Assembly (NCBI RefSeq): GCF_900103325.1
Contig: NZ_FMXM01000010.1
Coordinates: 1-64,000 of the forward strand
Source: Mesorhizobium qingshengii
GTDB taxonomy: Bacteria > Pseudomonadota > Alphaproteobacteria > Rhizobiales > Rhizobiaceae
Direction: 5' to 3'
DNA length: 64,000 bases
Each line of letters starts with the position of its first letter. The first letter of the stretch is position 1. The position numbers and the translations under genes were made by a program. This document shows, piece after piece, positions 36,474 to 51,191 of the stretch. The notes beneath the pieces are model-generated. The model had not been told where the DNA came from and searched no databases. It was given only the letters and a program-made list of their open reading frames with translations.

Positions 36474-37109
36474 ATGACTGCAACGGCAAGCGAGGGCGAC
36501 GAACGCATCATCCGCGAGAGCGGCATCGATGCGCGCATCGCGTTGATCGTCCAGCCGGTGCTGCGCGCGATCGGCTTCCGCCTTGTGCGGGTGCATCTGT
36601 CGGGCCAGAACGGGCTGACGCTGCAGATCATGGCCGAGCGCGAGGACGGCACCATGACCGTCGAGGATTGCGAAGAGGTCAGCCGCGCGGTGTCGCCGGC
36701 GCTCGATGTCGATGATCCGATCGAAAAGGCCTATCATCTCGAGGTCTCGTCGCCCGGCATCGACCGGCCATTGGTCCGCAAGTCTGATTTCGCGACGTGG
36801 ACGGGTCATCTGGTCAAGATGGAAACATCGATCATTGTCGCCGATCGCAAGCGGTTCAAGGGCAAGATCGTCGAGGCCGGAGAAAATGACGTGCTGATCG
36901 AGCGCGACAAGGCCGCCTATGGCGAAGAGCCGACGGTGCGCGTACCTTACGATGCGATCGCCGAAACCCGGTTGATCCTGACCGACGATCTCATCCGTGA
37001 CGCGCTGTCGAAGGACAATAGGGCGCGCAAGGAAGCGAAGAAACGCCGCGGCGAGCCGGAAGACGAGGCGACAGAGGGCGCGGAAAACGAAACCGAACAG
37101 GAAATGTGA
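36474..37109 (+). CDS. rimP: Ribosome maturation factor RimP
   Basis: A 211-residue factor for 30S subunit assembly. The N-terminal domain has [21 protein letters not shown] and [19 protein letters not shown]. The conserved [14 protein letters not shown] segment marks the family, and a C-terminal SH3-like domain follows. A long acidic/basic tail ([17 protein letters not shown]) extends it beyond the E. coli length, as in other alphaproteobacteria. The start is ATG 36474 behind AGGGA. It is the first gene of the conserved transcription-translation cluster. Confidence 0.95.
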   Translation: MTATASEGDERIIRESGIDARIALIVQPVLRAIGFRLVRVHLSGQNGLTLQIMAEREDGTMTVEDCEEVSRAVSPALDVDDPIEKAYHLEVSSPGIDRPLVRKSDFATWTGHLVKMETSIIVADRKRFKGKIVEAGENDVLIERDKAAYGEEPTVRVPYDAIAETRLILTDDLIRDALSKDNRARKEAKKRRGEPEDEATEGAENETEQEM

Positions 37110-37158
37110 TTGGGCTGCCGGGCGCAAAGGCTCGGCAACAAGCTCGGGAGAAAAAAAC

Positions 37159-38754
37159 ATGGTTGTAAGCGCCAACAGGCTTGAACTGCTGCAGATCGCC
37201 GATGCGGTCGCGCGTGAAAAGTCGATCGACAAGTCGATCGTCATCGCCGCCATGGCCGATGCGATCCAGAAGGCGGCGCGCTCGCGTTACGGCCAGGAGA
37301 CCAACATCCGAGCCGACATCAATCCCAACACCGGCGAGATGAAGCTGCAGCGGCTGATGGAAGTGGTCGAGAAGGTCGATGATTACGCCACGCAGATCGC
37401 CATATCCTCGGCGCGTGAGCGCAATCCCGACGCCCAGCTCGGCGACTTCATCGCCGAACAGCTGCCGCCGATGGATTTCGGCCGCATCGCCGCCCAGTCG
37501 GCCAAGCAGGTCATCGTGCAGAAGGTGCGCGAAGCCGAGCGCGACCGCCAGTACGACGAATACAAGGACCGCATCGGCGAAATCGTCAACGGCACGGTCA
37601 AGCGCGTGGAATACGGCAATGTCATTGTCGATCTCGGCCGTGGCGAGGCGATCATCCGTCGCGACGAGCTGATCCCGCGCGAGAACTACAAATATGGCGA
37701 TCGCGTCCGCGCCTATGTCTACGACGTGCGCCGCGAGCAGCGCGGCCCGCAGATATTCCTGTCGCGCACCCATCCGCAGTTCATGGCGAAGCTGTTCACC
37801 ATGGAAGTGCCGGAGATCTATGACGGCATCATCGAGATCAAGTCGGTCGCCCGCGACCCGGGCTCGCGTGCCAAGATCGCCGTCATCTCGCGGGACTCCT
37901 CGATCGATCCGGTCGGCGCCTGCGTCGGTATGCGCGGCAGCCGCGTCCAGGCGGTCGTCGGCGAATTGCAGGGTGAGAAGATCGACATCATTCCGTGGTC
38001 GCCTTCCGCCGCGTCCTTCATCGTTAACGCGCTGCAGCCGGCCGAAGTCGCCAAGGTCGTGCTCGACGAGGATGCCGAACGCATTGAGGTCGTGGTTCCC
38101 GACGACCAGCTGTCGCTGGCCATCGGCCGCCGCGGCCAGAACGTGCGGCTCGCCTCGCAGCTCACCGGCTGGGATATCGACATCCTGACCGAGGCTGAGG
38201 AATCCGAGCGCCGTCAGAAGGAATTCGTCGAGCGCTCGTCGCTGTTCATGGAAGCCCTCGACGTCGACGAGATGGTCGGCCAGGTCCTGGCTTCCGAAGG
38301 CTTCACCAGCGTTGAGGAAGTCGCCTATGTCGACGCCGGCGAGATCGCCTCGATCGATGGCTTCGACGACGACACCGCTTCGGAGATCCAGACCCGCGCC
38401 CGCGAGTATCTGGAGAAGATCGAGGCGGAGCACGACGACAAGCGCAAGGCGCTGGGCGTCAAGGACGAGCTGCGCGAAATCCCCGGCATCACCACCGCCA
38501 TGATGGTGACGCTCGGTGAGGACGGCATCAAGACGATCGAGGATTTCGCTGGCTACGCGGCCGACGACCTGACCGGCTGGAAGGAACGCAAGGACGGCGA
38601 GACAAAGGTATTTCCGGGTGTGCTCGCCAGCCATGGCGTGACGCGCGCCGATGCCGAGCAGATGGTTCTGGCTGCCCGCCTCAAGGCTGGCTGGATCACC
38701 GAAGACGAGCTTGCAGCCGAAGAAGAACCGGCTGACGAAGCCGTTGGTGCGTGA
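37159..38754 (+). CDS. nusA: Transcription termination/antitermination factor NusA
   Basis: A 531-residue RNA polymerase-binding factor. Order: N-terminal polymerase-binding domain, S1 domain ([21 protein letters not shown]), two KH domains ([41 protein letters not shown]), then C-terminal acidic helical repeats ([20 protein letters not shown] and a second similar block). The ATG at 37159 follows GGGAG. It regulates its own operon in other bacteria; the rimP leader hairpin here offers a site for that. Confidence 0.97.
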   Translation: MVVSANRLELLQIADAVAREKSIDKSIVIAAMADAIQKAARSRYGQETNIRADINPNTGEMKLQRLMEVVEKVDDYATQIAISSARERNPDAQLGDFIAEQLPPMDFGRIAAQSAKQVIVQKVREAERDRQYDEYKDRIGEIVNGTVKRVEYGNVIVDLGRGEAIIRRDELIPRENYKYGDRVRAYVYDVRREQRGPQIFLSRTHPQFMAKLFTMEVPEIYDGIIEIKSVARDPGSRAKIAVISRDSSIDPVGACVGMRGSRVQAVVGELQGEKIDIIPWSPSAASFIVNALQPAEVAKVVLDEDAERIEVVVPDDQLSLAIGRRGQNVRLASQLTGWDIDILTEAEESERRQKEFVERSSLFMEALDVDEMVGQVLASEGFTSVEEVAYVDAGEIASIDGFDDDTASEIQTRAREYLEKIEAEHDDKRKALGVKDELREIPGITTAMMVTLGEDGIKTIEDFAGYAADDLTGWKERKDGETKVFPGVLASHGVTRADAEQMVLAARLKAGWITEDELAAEEEPADEAVGA

Positions 38755-38792
38755 GGTGAAACCGCATCGCACCGAACCCGCCCTTGGACGAG

Positions 38793-39439
38793 ATGAACGA
38801 TCGCACCTGCATCGTCACCCGCAGGCAGGCCGAACCGGATGAACTGATCCGATTCGTCGTCGGCCCGGATTCGGCCGTCGTTCCAGACATCAAGAGAAAT
38901 CTGCCCGGCCGTGGTTGCTGGGTGAGCGCCGACCGCCTACATATCGACAAGGCTGCGGCGAAAAACCTCTTTGCCCGCGCCTTCAAGGCACAGGTGGTCG
39001 TGCCGCCCGATCTTGGCGGTATGGTCGACGGGCTGCTCTCCAGATACGCTCTGGGCATGCTGGGGCTTGCACGCAAGGCAGGCGCAATTTCGCTTGGCGC
39101 CACCAAGGTGGAGAGCGCGGTGCGCGGCGGGCTGGCGCTTTTCGTGCTCCATGCGGCCGAGGCATCCGACGACGGCGTACGCAAGATCAGCCAGGCGCGG
39201 CGGGCGACAGTCCATCTCGGCGGGCCTGCTATCCTTGCCTACAAACTTTTCTCCGAGGCCGAGTTGAGCTTGGCATTGGGGGGTACAAATGTGATACATG
39301 CTGCCGTTCTCGCGGGAGACGCGGGCAGGGCGGTCCAGAAGCGCATGGTTGCGCTCGACCGGTATCGGGGCGGTTCCCCGGACGATCTGGCAATGCTTGC
39401 GGCTGTTGCTGACGAAGATGATGCCGCAGAGGATATGGA

Positions 39440-39443
<4 letters not shown>
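38793..39443 (+). CDS. RNA-binding protein, YlxR (DUF448) fused to an L7Ae-like domain
   Basis: A 216-residue protein. The N-terminal YlxR domain has [19 protein letters not shown] and [11 protein letters not shown]. The C-terminal half is an L7Ae/L30e-like RNA-binding fold ([33 protein letters not shown]). In Bacillus the two domains are separate genes (ylxR, ylxQ) between nusA and infB; here they are one protein. The ATG at 38793 is chosen over TTG 38784, a difference of 3 residues. The stop overlaps the infB ATG. Confidence 0.9.
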
Positions 39444-42010
<2,567 letters not shown>

Positions 42011-42120
42011 GTTCGAGTGACTTGTCCATACCGGGCGGTGGTCGAAAGACCGCCGCCCAACACATATGAGACATGCGGCACGGTCCCATCCCGCGCCCCA
42101 CGCTTTCAGGATTGAGAAAA

Positions 42121-42561
42121 ATGCCCCGTCCTACCACTTCAAGTCCATCCCAGCGCATGCTGCGTGTCGCCGAACAGGTGCGCCATGCGCTGTCCGAAAC
42201 CTTGCAGCGCGGTGAGATCATCGATCCGCTGATCGAGAATACCGTGATTTCGGTCTCGGAAGTGCGTATGTCTACCGATCTGAGGGTCGCCACCGCCTTC
42301 GTCTCGCCACTTGGAGCCAAGGATGCCGACGCGGTGGTCGAGGCGCTCAACAAGCATGCGAAATTCGTGCGTGGCCGCGTTTCCGGGGCGCTGCGGCAGA
42401 TGAAGTTCATGCCTGAGTTCCGCTTCAAGCTCGACACTTCCTTCGACAATTTCGCCAGGATCAATGAGCTCCTCAAGTCGCCCGAAGTGGCGCGCGACCT
42501 GGACCCGGACGCCCAAGATAAAGCCGACCAGAACAAAGACGACAACAAGGACACCGAATAG
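42121..42561 (+). CDS. rbfA: 30S ribosome-binding factor RbfA
   Basis: A 146-residue KH-fold assembly factor needed for 16S rRNA 5' maturation. Conserved segments: [40 protein letters not shown], and [22 protein letters not shown]. An acidic/lysine C-terminal tail follows. The ATG at 42121 matches the family start; an upstream in-frame ATG (42073) adds 16 residues without similarity. The stop shares one base with the truB start. Confidence 0.94.
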   Translation: MPRPTTSSPSQRMLRVAEQVRHALSETLQRGEIIDPLIENTVISVSEVRMSTDLRVATAFVSPLGAKDADAVVEALNKHAKFVRGRVSGALRQMKFMPEFRFKLDTSFDNFARINELLKSPEVARDLDPDAQDKADQNKDDNKDTE

Positions 42562-43529
42562 TGGCGCGTCGCGGCAAGAAGAAGGGCCGGCCGATCTCTG
42601 GCTGGCTGGTGCTGGACAAGCCGGTCGGCATGGGTTCGACCGAAGCCGTCTCCAAGATCAAGTGGCTGTTCCAGGCGGAAAAGGCCGGCCATGCCGGCAC
42701 GCTTGATCCGCTGGCTTCCGGCATGCTGCCGATCGCGCTCGGCGAAGCCACCAAGACCGTGCCTTACGTGCAGGACGGCGCCAAGATCTATCGTTTCACC
42801 GTTGCCTGGGGGCAGGAGCGTTCGACCGACGACCTCGAGGGTCCGGTAACCAAGGATTCCGACCAGCGTCCGTCGGAGGCCGAGGTGCTGGCGCTGCTGC
42901 CGAAATACACCGGCGTCATCATGCAGACGCCACCGCAATTCTCGGCCATCAAGATCGCCGGCGAGCGCGCCTACGATCTGGCCCGCGAGGGCGAAACGGT
43001 CGACATCCCGCCGCGCGAGGTCGAGATCGGCCGTCTCGATCTTGTCGTGCACAATGCCGACCACACCGTTTTCGAGGTCGAGTGCGGCAAGGGCACGTAT
43101 GTACGTTCGCTGGCCCGCGACATGGGCCGCGATCTCGGCTGTTTCGGCCATATTTCGGAATTGCGCCGGGTCGAGGTCGAGCCGTTCACGCCGGAAGACT
43201 TCGTCACCATCGCCGAGCTGGAAGCCGCTCGCTTCGGTGAAAAGGGCGACGAAGGTTCGGAAACGGTTGATGAAGTGGAAAAGCCGATCGATTTCGGTGC
43301 GATCGACGCGCTGCTGGTCGACACGTCGGCCGCGCTCGACTGTCTGCCGCAGATCGCCATCAGCGACGATGCGGCGACAAGGATCCGCCTCGGCAACCCG
43401 GTCATCATACGCGGGCGCGACGCGCCGGTCGAAGCGGAAGAAGCCTGCGCCACCGCACGCGGCAAGCTGGTCGCCATCGGCGCAATCGAGCAAGGCATGT
43501 TCAAGCCCAAGCGGGTCTTTGCCGGGTGA
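42561..43529 (+). CDS. truB: tRNA pseudouridine(55) synthase
   Basis: A 322-residue enzyme forming pseudouridine 55 in the T-loop of tRNAs. The catalytic Asp is in [17 protein letters not shown]. Other motifs are [18 protein letters not shown] and [17 protein letters not shown]. It starts with GTG at 42561, overlapping the rbfA TAG by one base. A short C-terminal PUA-like segment is present ([14 protein letters not shown]). Confidence 0.96.
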   Translation: MARRGKKKGRPISGWLVLDKPVGMGSTEAVSKIKWLFQAEKAGHAGTLDPLASGMLPIALGEATKTVPYVQDGAKIYRFTVAWGQERSTDDLEGPVTKDSDQRPSEAEVLALLPKYTGVIMQTPPQFSAIKIAGERAYDLAREGETVDIPPREVEIGRLDLVVHNADHTVFEVECGKGTYVRSLARDMGRDLGCFGHISELRRVEVEPFTPEDFVTIAELEAARFGEKGDEGSETVDEVEKPIDFGAIDALLVDTSAALDCLPQIAISDDAATRIRLGNPVIIRGRDAPVEAEEACATARGKLVAIGAIEQGMFKPKRVFAG

Positions 43530-43574
43530 CGGCGCTCGTCTAGTTTCTTTCGACACGACGCGCGAGGGGGCTCC

Positions 43575-44669
43575 ATGACAAAGGCTGAGACGGTCAAGAA
43601 GCGGGCGCCGGCGAGGACGCGGCGGCCACCGGTCGGCGCGTCGCCCGGCACGCTGATCGCTGACCCGACGGCGCGGCGCTCGGAACTGCGGCTGACCCTG
43701 ATCTCGCCGCAAAAGTTCAAGACCATCGACAACGCCAGCATCGACGACGTCGCCGCCAATTGCGAAAAATGGCCGATCATCTGGCTCGATTGTACCGGAC
43801 TCGCCAGCATTTCGCTGATCGAGGAGATCGGCCGCATTTTCAGCCTGCACCCGCTGGCGCTGGAAGACGTCGTCAACACAGGCCAGCGGCCGAAGGTGGA
43901 TTTCTTCGAGGACCATGCCTTCGTCGTCGTCAGGATGATCGACGACGTCACCGCGCACCGCTACGAGCAGATCGCCGTTTTCTTCGGCAAGGGTTTCGTC
44001 GTCACTTTCCAGGAACGGGAAGGCGATCCGTTCGATCCGGTACGCAAGCGCATCGAGAGCTCGGCGCCCAACCGGCTGCGCGCGCGTGGCGCCGACTATC
44101 TTGCCTATGCGCTGATCGATGCCATCGTCGACAGCTATTTTCCGCCAATCGAGACTGCCGGCGACCTGGTCGACAGCATCGAGGACGAGATGATGAATAC
44201 GCCGCACAAGCATCAGATGCGGCAGCTGCATGAGTTGCGGCGCGACGCCAATGTGCTGAAGGGCGTGCTGTGGCCGATGCGCGATGCGCTGGCGACCCTG
44301 ATCCGCAACGACGTGCCCTATGTGAAGGCCGAGACCAAGGTCTTCCTCAACGACACGCTCGATCACTCGCTGCGGCTGATCGAATTGGTGGAAACCCAGC
44401 GCGACATGCTGACCGGCCTGATCGAGATGCATCTGTCGCTGAGCCAGGCGCGCACCAACGACGTCATCAGCTACCTGACCATCGTCTCCGTCATCTTCAT
44501 GCCGCTGACTTTCCTGGTTGGCGTGTGGGGCATGAATTTCAGTCCCGACGCCTCGCCATGGAACATGCCGGAACTGCGATCCTACTACGGTTATCCGGCC
44601 GCACTCGTCTTCATGCTGCTTGTCGCGATCGGGCTGATCTCCTTCTTCAGATGGAAGAAGTGGCTTTAG
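43575..44669 (+). CDS. corA: CorA-family divalent cation transporter
   Basis: A 364-residue magnesium (cobalt/nickel) channel. A large cytoplasmic N-terminal domain (LIEEIGRIFSLHPLALEDVV, RYEQIAVFFGKGFVVTFQE) precedes two membrane helices at the C-terminus. The conserved selectivity motif GMN is in FLVGVWGMNFSPDASP, just after the first helix. It is inserted between truB and rpsO, a place not used in enterobacteria. Zn2+-type family members (ZntB) have the same GMN motif, so the ion is inferred. Confidence 0.93.
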   Translation: MTKAETVKKRAPARTRRPPVGASPGTLIADPTARRSELRLTLISPQKFKTIDNASIDDVAANCEKWPIIWLDCTGLASISLIEEIGRIFSLHPLALEDVVNTGQRPKVDFFEDHAFVVVRMIDDVTAHRYEQIAVFFGKGFVVTFQEREGDPFDPVRKRIESSAPNRLRARGADYLAYALIDAIVDSYFPPIETAGDLVDSIEDEMMNTPHKHQMRQLHELRRDANVLKGVLWPMRDALATLIRNDVPYVKAETKVFLNDTLDHSLRLIELVETQRDMLTGLIEMHLSLSQARTNDVISYLTIVSVIFMPLTFLVGVWGMNFSPDASPWNMPELRSYYGYPAALVFMLLVAIGLISFFRWKKWL

Positions 44670-44862
44670 CCGCGGCGAAAGTCTTCTTTTGGGCCACAAA
44701 AGCTGCGACGAAGCCGGCTTGTGAATTGGGCTGGTGTTTTCCGGGGAATTGCACTATATGCGCCGCAGCATCGCGCCCTGACGCGTTGCGTGCACCGGCC
44801 CCTGCTGGACGACATCCCGGCTGAGGGCGACCCGTTTCCTCAAACAGATAAGGAAAAACACG

Positions 44863-45132
44863 ATGTCGATTACTGCCGAGCGCAAAAAGGAATTGATGGG
44901 TGAATTCGCAACCGCCAAGGGCGATACCGGGTCTCCGGAAGTCCAGGTGGCCATCCTTTCCGAGCGCATCAAGAACCTGACCGACCATTTCAAGGACCAC
45001 AAGAAGGATAACCATTCCCGCCGTGGTCTGCTTGCTCTCGTCTCCCAGCGCCGCAGCCTGCTTGATTATCTCAAGCGCAAGGACGACGCGCGCTATCAGA
45101 CGCTGATCGAGAAGCTCGGTCTGCGTCGTTGA
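44863..45132 (+). CDS. rpsO: 30S ribosomal protein S15
   Basis: An 89-residue ribosomal protein that binds 16S rRNA helix 22 and in E. coli represses its own translation. The start [20 protein letters not shown] and the conserved [20 protein letters not shown] and [20 protein letters not shown] are standard. The length is exactly that of the family. The preceding 193 bases contain no other gene and probably hold its promoter. A long hairpin follows immediately. Confidence 0.98.
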   Translation: MSITAERKKELMGEFATAKGDTGSPEVQVAILSERIKNLTDHFKDHKKDNHSRRGLLALVSQRRSLLDYLKRKDDARYQTLIEKLGLRR

Positions 45133-45137
45133 CGAAT

Positions 45138-45173
45138 TGACCGGCGGGCTTTCTTCGGAGAGCCCGCCGGTCA
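45138..45173 (+). promoter_or_regulatory. Long hairpin in the rpsO-pnp interval, possible RNase III processing site
   Basis: TGACCGGCGGGCT and AGCCCGCCGGTCA form a perfect 13-base-pair stem around a 10-base loop, starting 6 bases after the rpsO stop. No T-run follows. In E. coli the pnp leader has an RNase III-cleaved hairpin central to PNPase autoregulation, so this may be its counterpart. The other 238 bases up to pnp hold no gene. Confidence 0.6.
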
Positions 45174-45411
45174 CGCATTCTGCCAGTCGTATCGATTGGC
45201 CAGACCCGGTTTCGAGCGTGCAGAGGGCCACTCGAAACCGCCCATGGACGGTCATGGGGCAGGATTGCAGGACGCTCGCGCGCGCTCGCCGCGCAGAAAT
45301 TACCCGAGCTTCCCGTTGTCTTGCCCGTGGCTGCCCGAGAAAGGAAGCCAGGGAAAGGGCATCCGCGCACCGTGAAACGGCGCGGCCCTTTCCGCTTATT
45401 AAGGACAAGAC

Positions 45412-47559
<2,148 letters not shown>

Positions 47560-47578
47560 TCGGTCCGGCCAATAAATC

Positions 47579-47611
47579 AAAACGGGCGCGCCGGTAGGCC
47601 GCGCCCGTTTT
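47579..47611 (+). terminator. Intrinsic terminator after pnp
   Basis: AAAACGGGCGCG and CGCGCCCGTTTT form a perfect 12-base-pair stem with a 9-base loop, ending in a T-run. It starts 19 bases after the pnp stop and precedes the next gene by 19 bases. Confidence 0.85.
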
Positions 47612-47630
47612 CATTTGAAGGGACATCGGA

Positions 47631-48647
47631 ATGCCTGCTGAGGCGCTGAAGACGCTTTTCCATCCATTCGAGGCCGAGGCTGTCGCCTTGCCGCGATCGG
47701 GCGAGCGGGTCCTCTTTCTCGGCGCCGAACCAGGCTTTCGCCTACCTGCCGGTTTCGAGGCCGAGCTCCACCTCGTGCAAGGCTTCCGGCCCTACTTTCG
47801 CGCGCTGCAGGCTTCTGGTGTCGTCACTCCGCAAGCGGAAGGCGATGGTTTTGGTATGGCGCTTGTGTTTGCCGGCCGCCATCGCGGCCTGAACGAATTG
47901 CGCATCGCCCAGGCGCTCGAGAGCGTGGCGCCGGGTAGGCTGATCGTCATTGCCGGCGGCAAGGATGATGGTATCGCCAGCCTGCGCAAGCGCATTGGCG
48001 AGCTTGTGCCGCTCGACGGCCATCTGCCGAAATATCACGGCATTGCCTTCTGGCTCCGCCGTCCCGCCGATCTGGCGGCGGCGCAAGAACTGCGCGCCGC
48101 CAATCCAGCCTTGCTGGTGGAAGGCCGCTTCCATACCGCACCGGGCATGTTTTCCTTTGACCGGATCGATACCGGCTCGAAATTGCTGGTTGAGAACTTG
48201 CCCAATGATCTGCGCGGCAGCGTAGCCGATTTCTGCGCCGGCTGGGGCTACCTGGCAGCCGAGGTCGCCGCGCGCTCACCCGGTATTCTGGCGCTCGACC
48301 TTTATGAGGCGGACTTCGCCTCGCTCGAAGCTGCAAAGCTCAATCTGCCAGGGGTTAGCCAGTCGATCACACGGAATTTCTTCTGGACAGATCTGCTGAG
48401 CGAGCCGGTCGAACGGCGCTACGACGCGATCGTCATGAACCCGCCGTTTCACCGCAGCCGCGCAGCCGAACCTGAGATCGGGGCCGGTATGATCCGCGCG
48501 GCAGCCAAGGCATTGAAGCCTGGAGGTCGGCTGTTCATGGTGGCCAACCGTCAGCTTCCCTATGAGCCGATACTGTCGGCCGCCTTCTCGAGCCATGCCG
48601 AGCTTGCCCGCGACGGCATGTTCAAGGTGCTTTCGGCACGTCGTTGA
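47631..48647 (+). CDS. Class I SAM-dependent methyltransferase, RsmC-like
   Basis: A 338-residue protein with two related halves, like RsmC (16S rRNA G1207 methyltransferase). The C-terminal half is a methyltransferase domain with motif I VADFCAGWGYLAAEVAA and the nucleobase-amine catalytic motif NPPF in IVMNPPFHRSR. The N-terminal half is a degenerate copy. The link YHGIAFWLRRPADLAAAQEL and the HTAPGMFSFDRIDTGSKLL segment also match the RsmC family. It starts 19 bases after the pnp terminator, so it is probably expressed from its own promoter or by readthrough. Confidence 0.86.
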   Translation: MPAEALKTLFHPFEAEAVALPRSGERVLFLGAEPGFRLPAGFEAELHLVQGFRPYFRALQASGVVTPQAEGDGFGMALVFAGRHRGLNELRIAQALESVAPGRLIVIAGGKDDGIASLRKRIGELVPLDGHLPKYHGIAFWLRRPADLAAAQELRAANPALLVEGRFHTAPGMFSFDRIDTGSKLLVENLPNDLRGSVADFCAGWGYLAAEVAARSPGILALDLYEADFASLEAAKLNLPGVSQSITRNFFWTDLLSEPVERRYDAIVMNPPFHRSRAAEPEIGAGMIRAAAKALKPGGRLFMVANRQLPYEPILSAAFSSHAELARDGMFKVLSARR

Positions 48648-48695
48648 AGCATTAATCCGAACCGAGGGTCTGCGTAGGCAGGTGCCGCGCCGTGC

Positions 48696-50240
48696 TCAAT
48701 GCAGATTGGCGACGCGTCGGACCTCGTCGGTGGCATACCCGTCGCCGGCCCTGAACTTGAGCGGCGCCGGCCTGCCGAACAGGTAGCCCTGCACCACTTC
48801 GCAGCCGGCTGCCCTCAGCAGCGTCGCTTGGCTTTCGGTCTCGACGCCTTCGGCAATGATGCTGACGCCGAGCGCGCGCGAAAGCCCGACGATGGTCGAG
48901 ACGACCGCGCCGGAGCTGGTATCGGTGTCGATGCGGCTGACGAAGGAGCGGTCGATCTTCAGCTTGCCGAACGAGAAATCGATCAGGTAGCTCAGGTTGG
49001 AATAGCCGGTGCCGAAATCGTCGACAGCGACCGAGATGCCCATGTCGGCAAGCTGCTTCAGGATGGTGGCGGCGCGGTCGCGGTCCTGCATCATCGCCGT
49101 CTCGGTCACTTCCAGCTCCAGCCGCGACGGCTTGATACCGGTGCTCGTCATGGTGTCACGCACGATGCCGACGAAGTCCTTGGTCATGAACTGCACGGGC
49201 GAGATATTGACCGCGACAAAGCAGTCGTCGGGCAGATGGCGGGCGTCGCTGCAGGCCTTGCGCAGCACCCATTCGCCGATCGGACCAATCATGCCTGTTT
49301 CCTCGGCGATCGGTATGAAATCCATCGGAGGGATCATTCCGCGTTCCGGGTGCCGCCAGCGGATCAGCGCCTCGTAACCGACGATGCGACCGGTCGGAAG
49401 ATCGAGCTGCGGCTGGTAGTGAAGGTCGAAGTCACCGCGCTCGAAGGCGATGTGCAACTCGGATTCGATCCATTGGCGATGGTCGGCGACCCTGCCCATT
49501 TCGGCATGGAAGACCGACCAGTTGCCGACCCCGCTGGCGCGCGCATTCTGCAGCGCCAGATTGGAGCGGCGCAGGATGAGGATGGGATCGATACCGTCCT
49601 TCGGCATCGCCACGATGCCCACCGACAGGCTGACCGATTGCATGTGGGTGCTGAGCTCATAGGGCTCCATCATCTCGTCGATGAGCCTTTCGATGAAGCT
49701 CTCCAGCGTCCCCTGCACCTGATTGTCGGGGAGCAGCACCGCGAACTCACCGGCGCCGATGCGCCCGATCAGCGCTCGCTGCGGCACGCAAGCCTTGAGT
49801 CGCTTGGTGAAGGCGCGGATCAATTCGTCGCCCTGACTGTAGCCGATCGCGTCGTTGACCTGCTTGAACCGATCGATGTCGATGTCGATGAGGAACATCG
49901 GTTCGCCGGTCCGGCTGGTTGTGCATGCCGCCTCGGCAATCTTGCCAACCATCGCCGGGCGTGCCAGCAGGCCGGTCAGCTTGTCGAAGTGAGTTTCCTT
50001 GAAGACGAAATCCGCCGATTCATCGACGCCGGCGAAGAAGGACATCGCGGCTCCCGCCGCCGCCAGGGCGCAAAGGGCGGCCATGATCGCGACCATCATG
50101 CCCGCCGATATGCCGGCAAAGCCATCGCCGAGACCGAGCTTCAGGCCCCAGATGCCGAGGACGAAACTGCCAATGCCCGAGCTTGCTATGGTGAGAAACC
50201 GGAACACCGGTGTTCGCTTCGGGTTGCTGACAGCGGCCAT
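48696..50240 (-). CDS. GGDEF/EAL-domain protein, likely c-di-GMP phosphodiesterase
   Basis: A 514-residue protein. Two N-terminal membrane helices (about residues 14-35 and 43-68) anchor it. The GGDEF domain is degenerate: the signature reads GAGEF (RIGAGEFAVLL), so cyclase activity is unlikely, although the preceding DIDRFKQVNDAIGYSQGDEL block is well kept. The EAL domain has the expected motifs (GYEALIRW, NISPVQF, LELEVTETAMM, DDFGTGYSNLSYL, KIDRSFV, EGVET), suggesting an active c-di-GMP phosphodiesterase. The degenerate GGDEF may serve as a GTP sensor. It is encoded alone, upstream of fabI on the same strand. Confidence 0.9.
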   Translation of the reverse strand: MAAVSNPKRTPVFRFLTIASSGIGSFVLGIWGLKLGLGDGFAGISAGMMVAIMAALCALAAAGAAMSFFAGVDESADFVFKETHFDKLTGLLARPAMVGKIAEAACTTSRTGEPMFLIDIDIDRFKQVNDAIGYSQGDELIRAFTKRLKACVPQRALIGRIGAGEFAVLLPDNQVQGTLESFIERLIDEMMEPYELSTHMQSVSLSVGIVAMPKDGIDPILILRRSNLALQNARASGVGNWSVFHAEMGRVADHRQWIESELHIAFERGDFDLHYQPQLDLPTGRIVGYEALIRWRHPERGMIPPMDFIPIAEETGMIGPIGEWVLRKACSDARHLPDDCFVAVNISPVQFMTKDFVGIVRDTMTSTGIKPSRLELEVTETAMMQDRDRAATILKQLADMGISVAVDDFGTGYSNLSYLIDFSFGKLKIDRSFVSRIDTDTSSGAVVSTIVGLSRALGVSIIAEGVETESQATLLRAAGCEVVQGYLFGRPAPLKFRAGDGYATDEVRRVANLH

Positions 50241-50366
50241 TCAAAGGTCCCCAGAGTATGGGGCTTTCTAGCAGATACCTCCTTAAAATGAGTTTCCGCG
50301 AATGCGTCCAATTTTATTGGAAGGAATTATCTCTTTACTGGAGAAGAGACTATTTTCTAGAGCGGC

Positions 50367-51179
50367 CTATTCCCGCGCGCCGTCGGTCTGCTTCAATTCG
50401 TCGAGCGTCGGCATCGAGACGATGTGATAGCCGGAATCGACATAGTGGATTTCACCGGTGACGCCGGAGGCGAGATCGGACAACAGATAAAGCGCGGAGC
50501 CGCCGACCTCGTCGATGGTCACGGTGCGGCGCAGCGGCGAGTTGCGCTGCTGGTAGGAAAACATGTGGCGCGCGTCGGAAATCCCGGCGCCGGCAAGCGT
50601 GCGCACCGGTCCAGCCGATATGCCGTTCACCCTGATGCCGCGCGGACCGTAGTCGTTGGCGAGGTAGCGCACGCTGGCCTCCAGTCCGGCCTTGGCGACG
50701 CCCATGACGTTGTAGTTCGGCATGACGCGCACGGACCCCGCATAAGTCAGCGTGATCATCGATCCGCCGTCCTGCATCAAGGCCGCGGCATGGCGGGCGA
50801 TCTCGGTGAAGGAGTAGCAGGAGATCACCATGGTGCGGACGAAATTGTCCCGGCTGGTATCGGCGTACAGGCCCTTCAGCTCATTCTTGTCGGAAAAGCC
50901 GATGGCGTGGACGATGAAGTCCAGCCCGCCCCAGGCCTTGCCCAAGGTCTCGAACGTGGCGGCGACCGAAGCACTGTCCTCGACGTCGCACGGAACGACC
51001 AGCGAGGCGCCGAGCTTGTCGGCGAGTGGCTTGACCCGGCGCCCAAAGGCGTCGCCCTGGTAGGTGAAGGCGAGTTCCGCCCCATGTTCGGACAATTTCC
51101 GCGCGATGCCCCAGGCGATCGAATGGTCGTTGGCGACACCCATGACAAGCCCGCGCTTGCCCTTCATCAATCCGTCCAT
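50367..51179 (-). CDS. fabI: Enoyl-[acyl-carrier-protein] reductase (NADH)
   Basis: A 270-residue short-chain dehydrogenase-type enzyme for the last step of each fatty-acid elongation cycle. The cofactor motif is GVANDHSIAWGIA. The Y-x6-K catalytic pair is in NYNVMGVAKAGLEASVRYLA, as in FabI. The start is ATG 51179, 12 bases after the fabB stop, so fabA, fabB and fabI form one operon. FabI is the target of triclosan-type inhibitors in other bacteria. Confidence 0.95.
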   Translation of the reverse strand: MDGLMKGKRGLVMGVANDHSIAWGIARKLSEHGAELAFTYQGDAFGRRVKPLADKLGASLVVPCDVEDSASVAATFETLGKAWGGLDFIVHAIGFSDKNELKGLYADTSRDNFVRTMVISCYSFTEIARHAAALMQDGGSMITLTYAGSVRVMPNYNVMGVAKAGLEASVRYLANDYGPRGIRVNGISAGPVRTLAGAGISDARHMFSYQQRNSPLRRTVTIDEVGGSALYLLSDLASGVTGEIHYVDSGYHIVSMPTLDELKQTDGARE

Positions 51180-51191
51180 GGTCGGCAGTCC

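Noticed and set aside
36991..38772. Open minus-strand frame of about 593 codons opposite nusA
   Set aside because: Mirror frame of nusA in GC-rich DNA with no recognisable domain.
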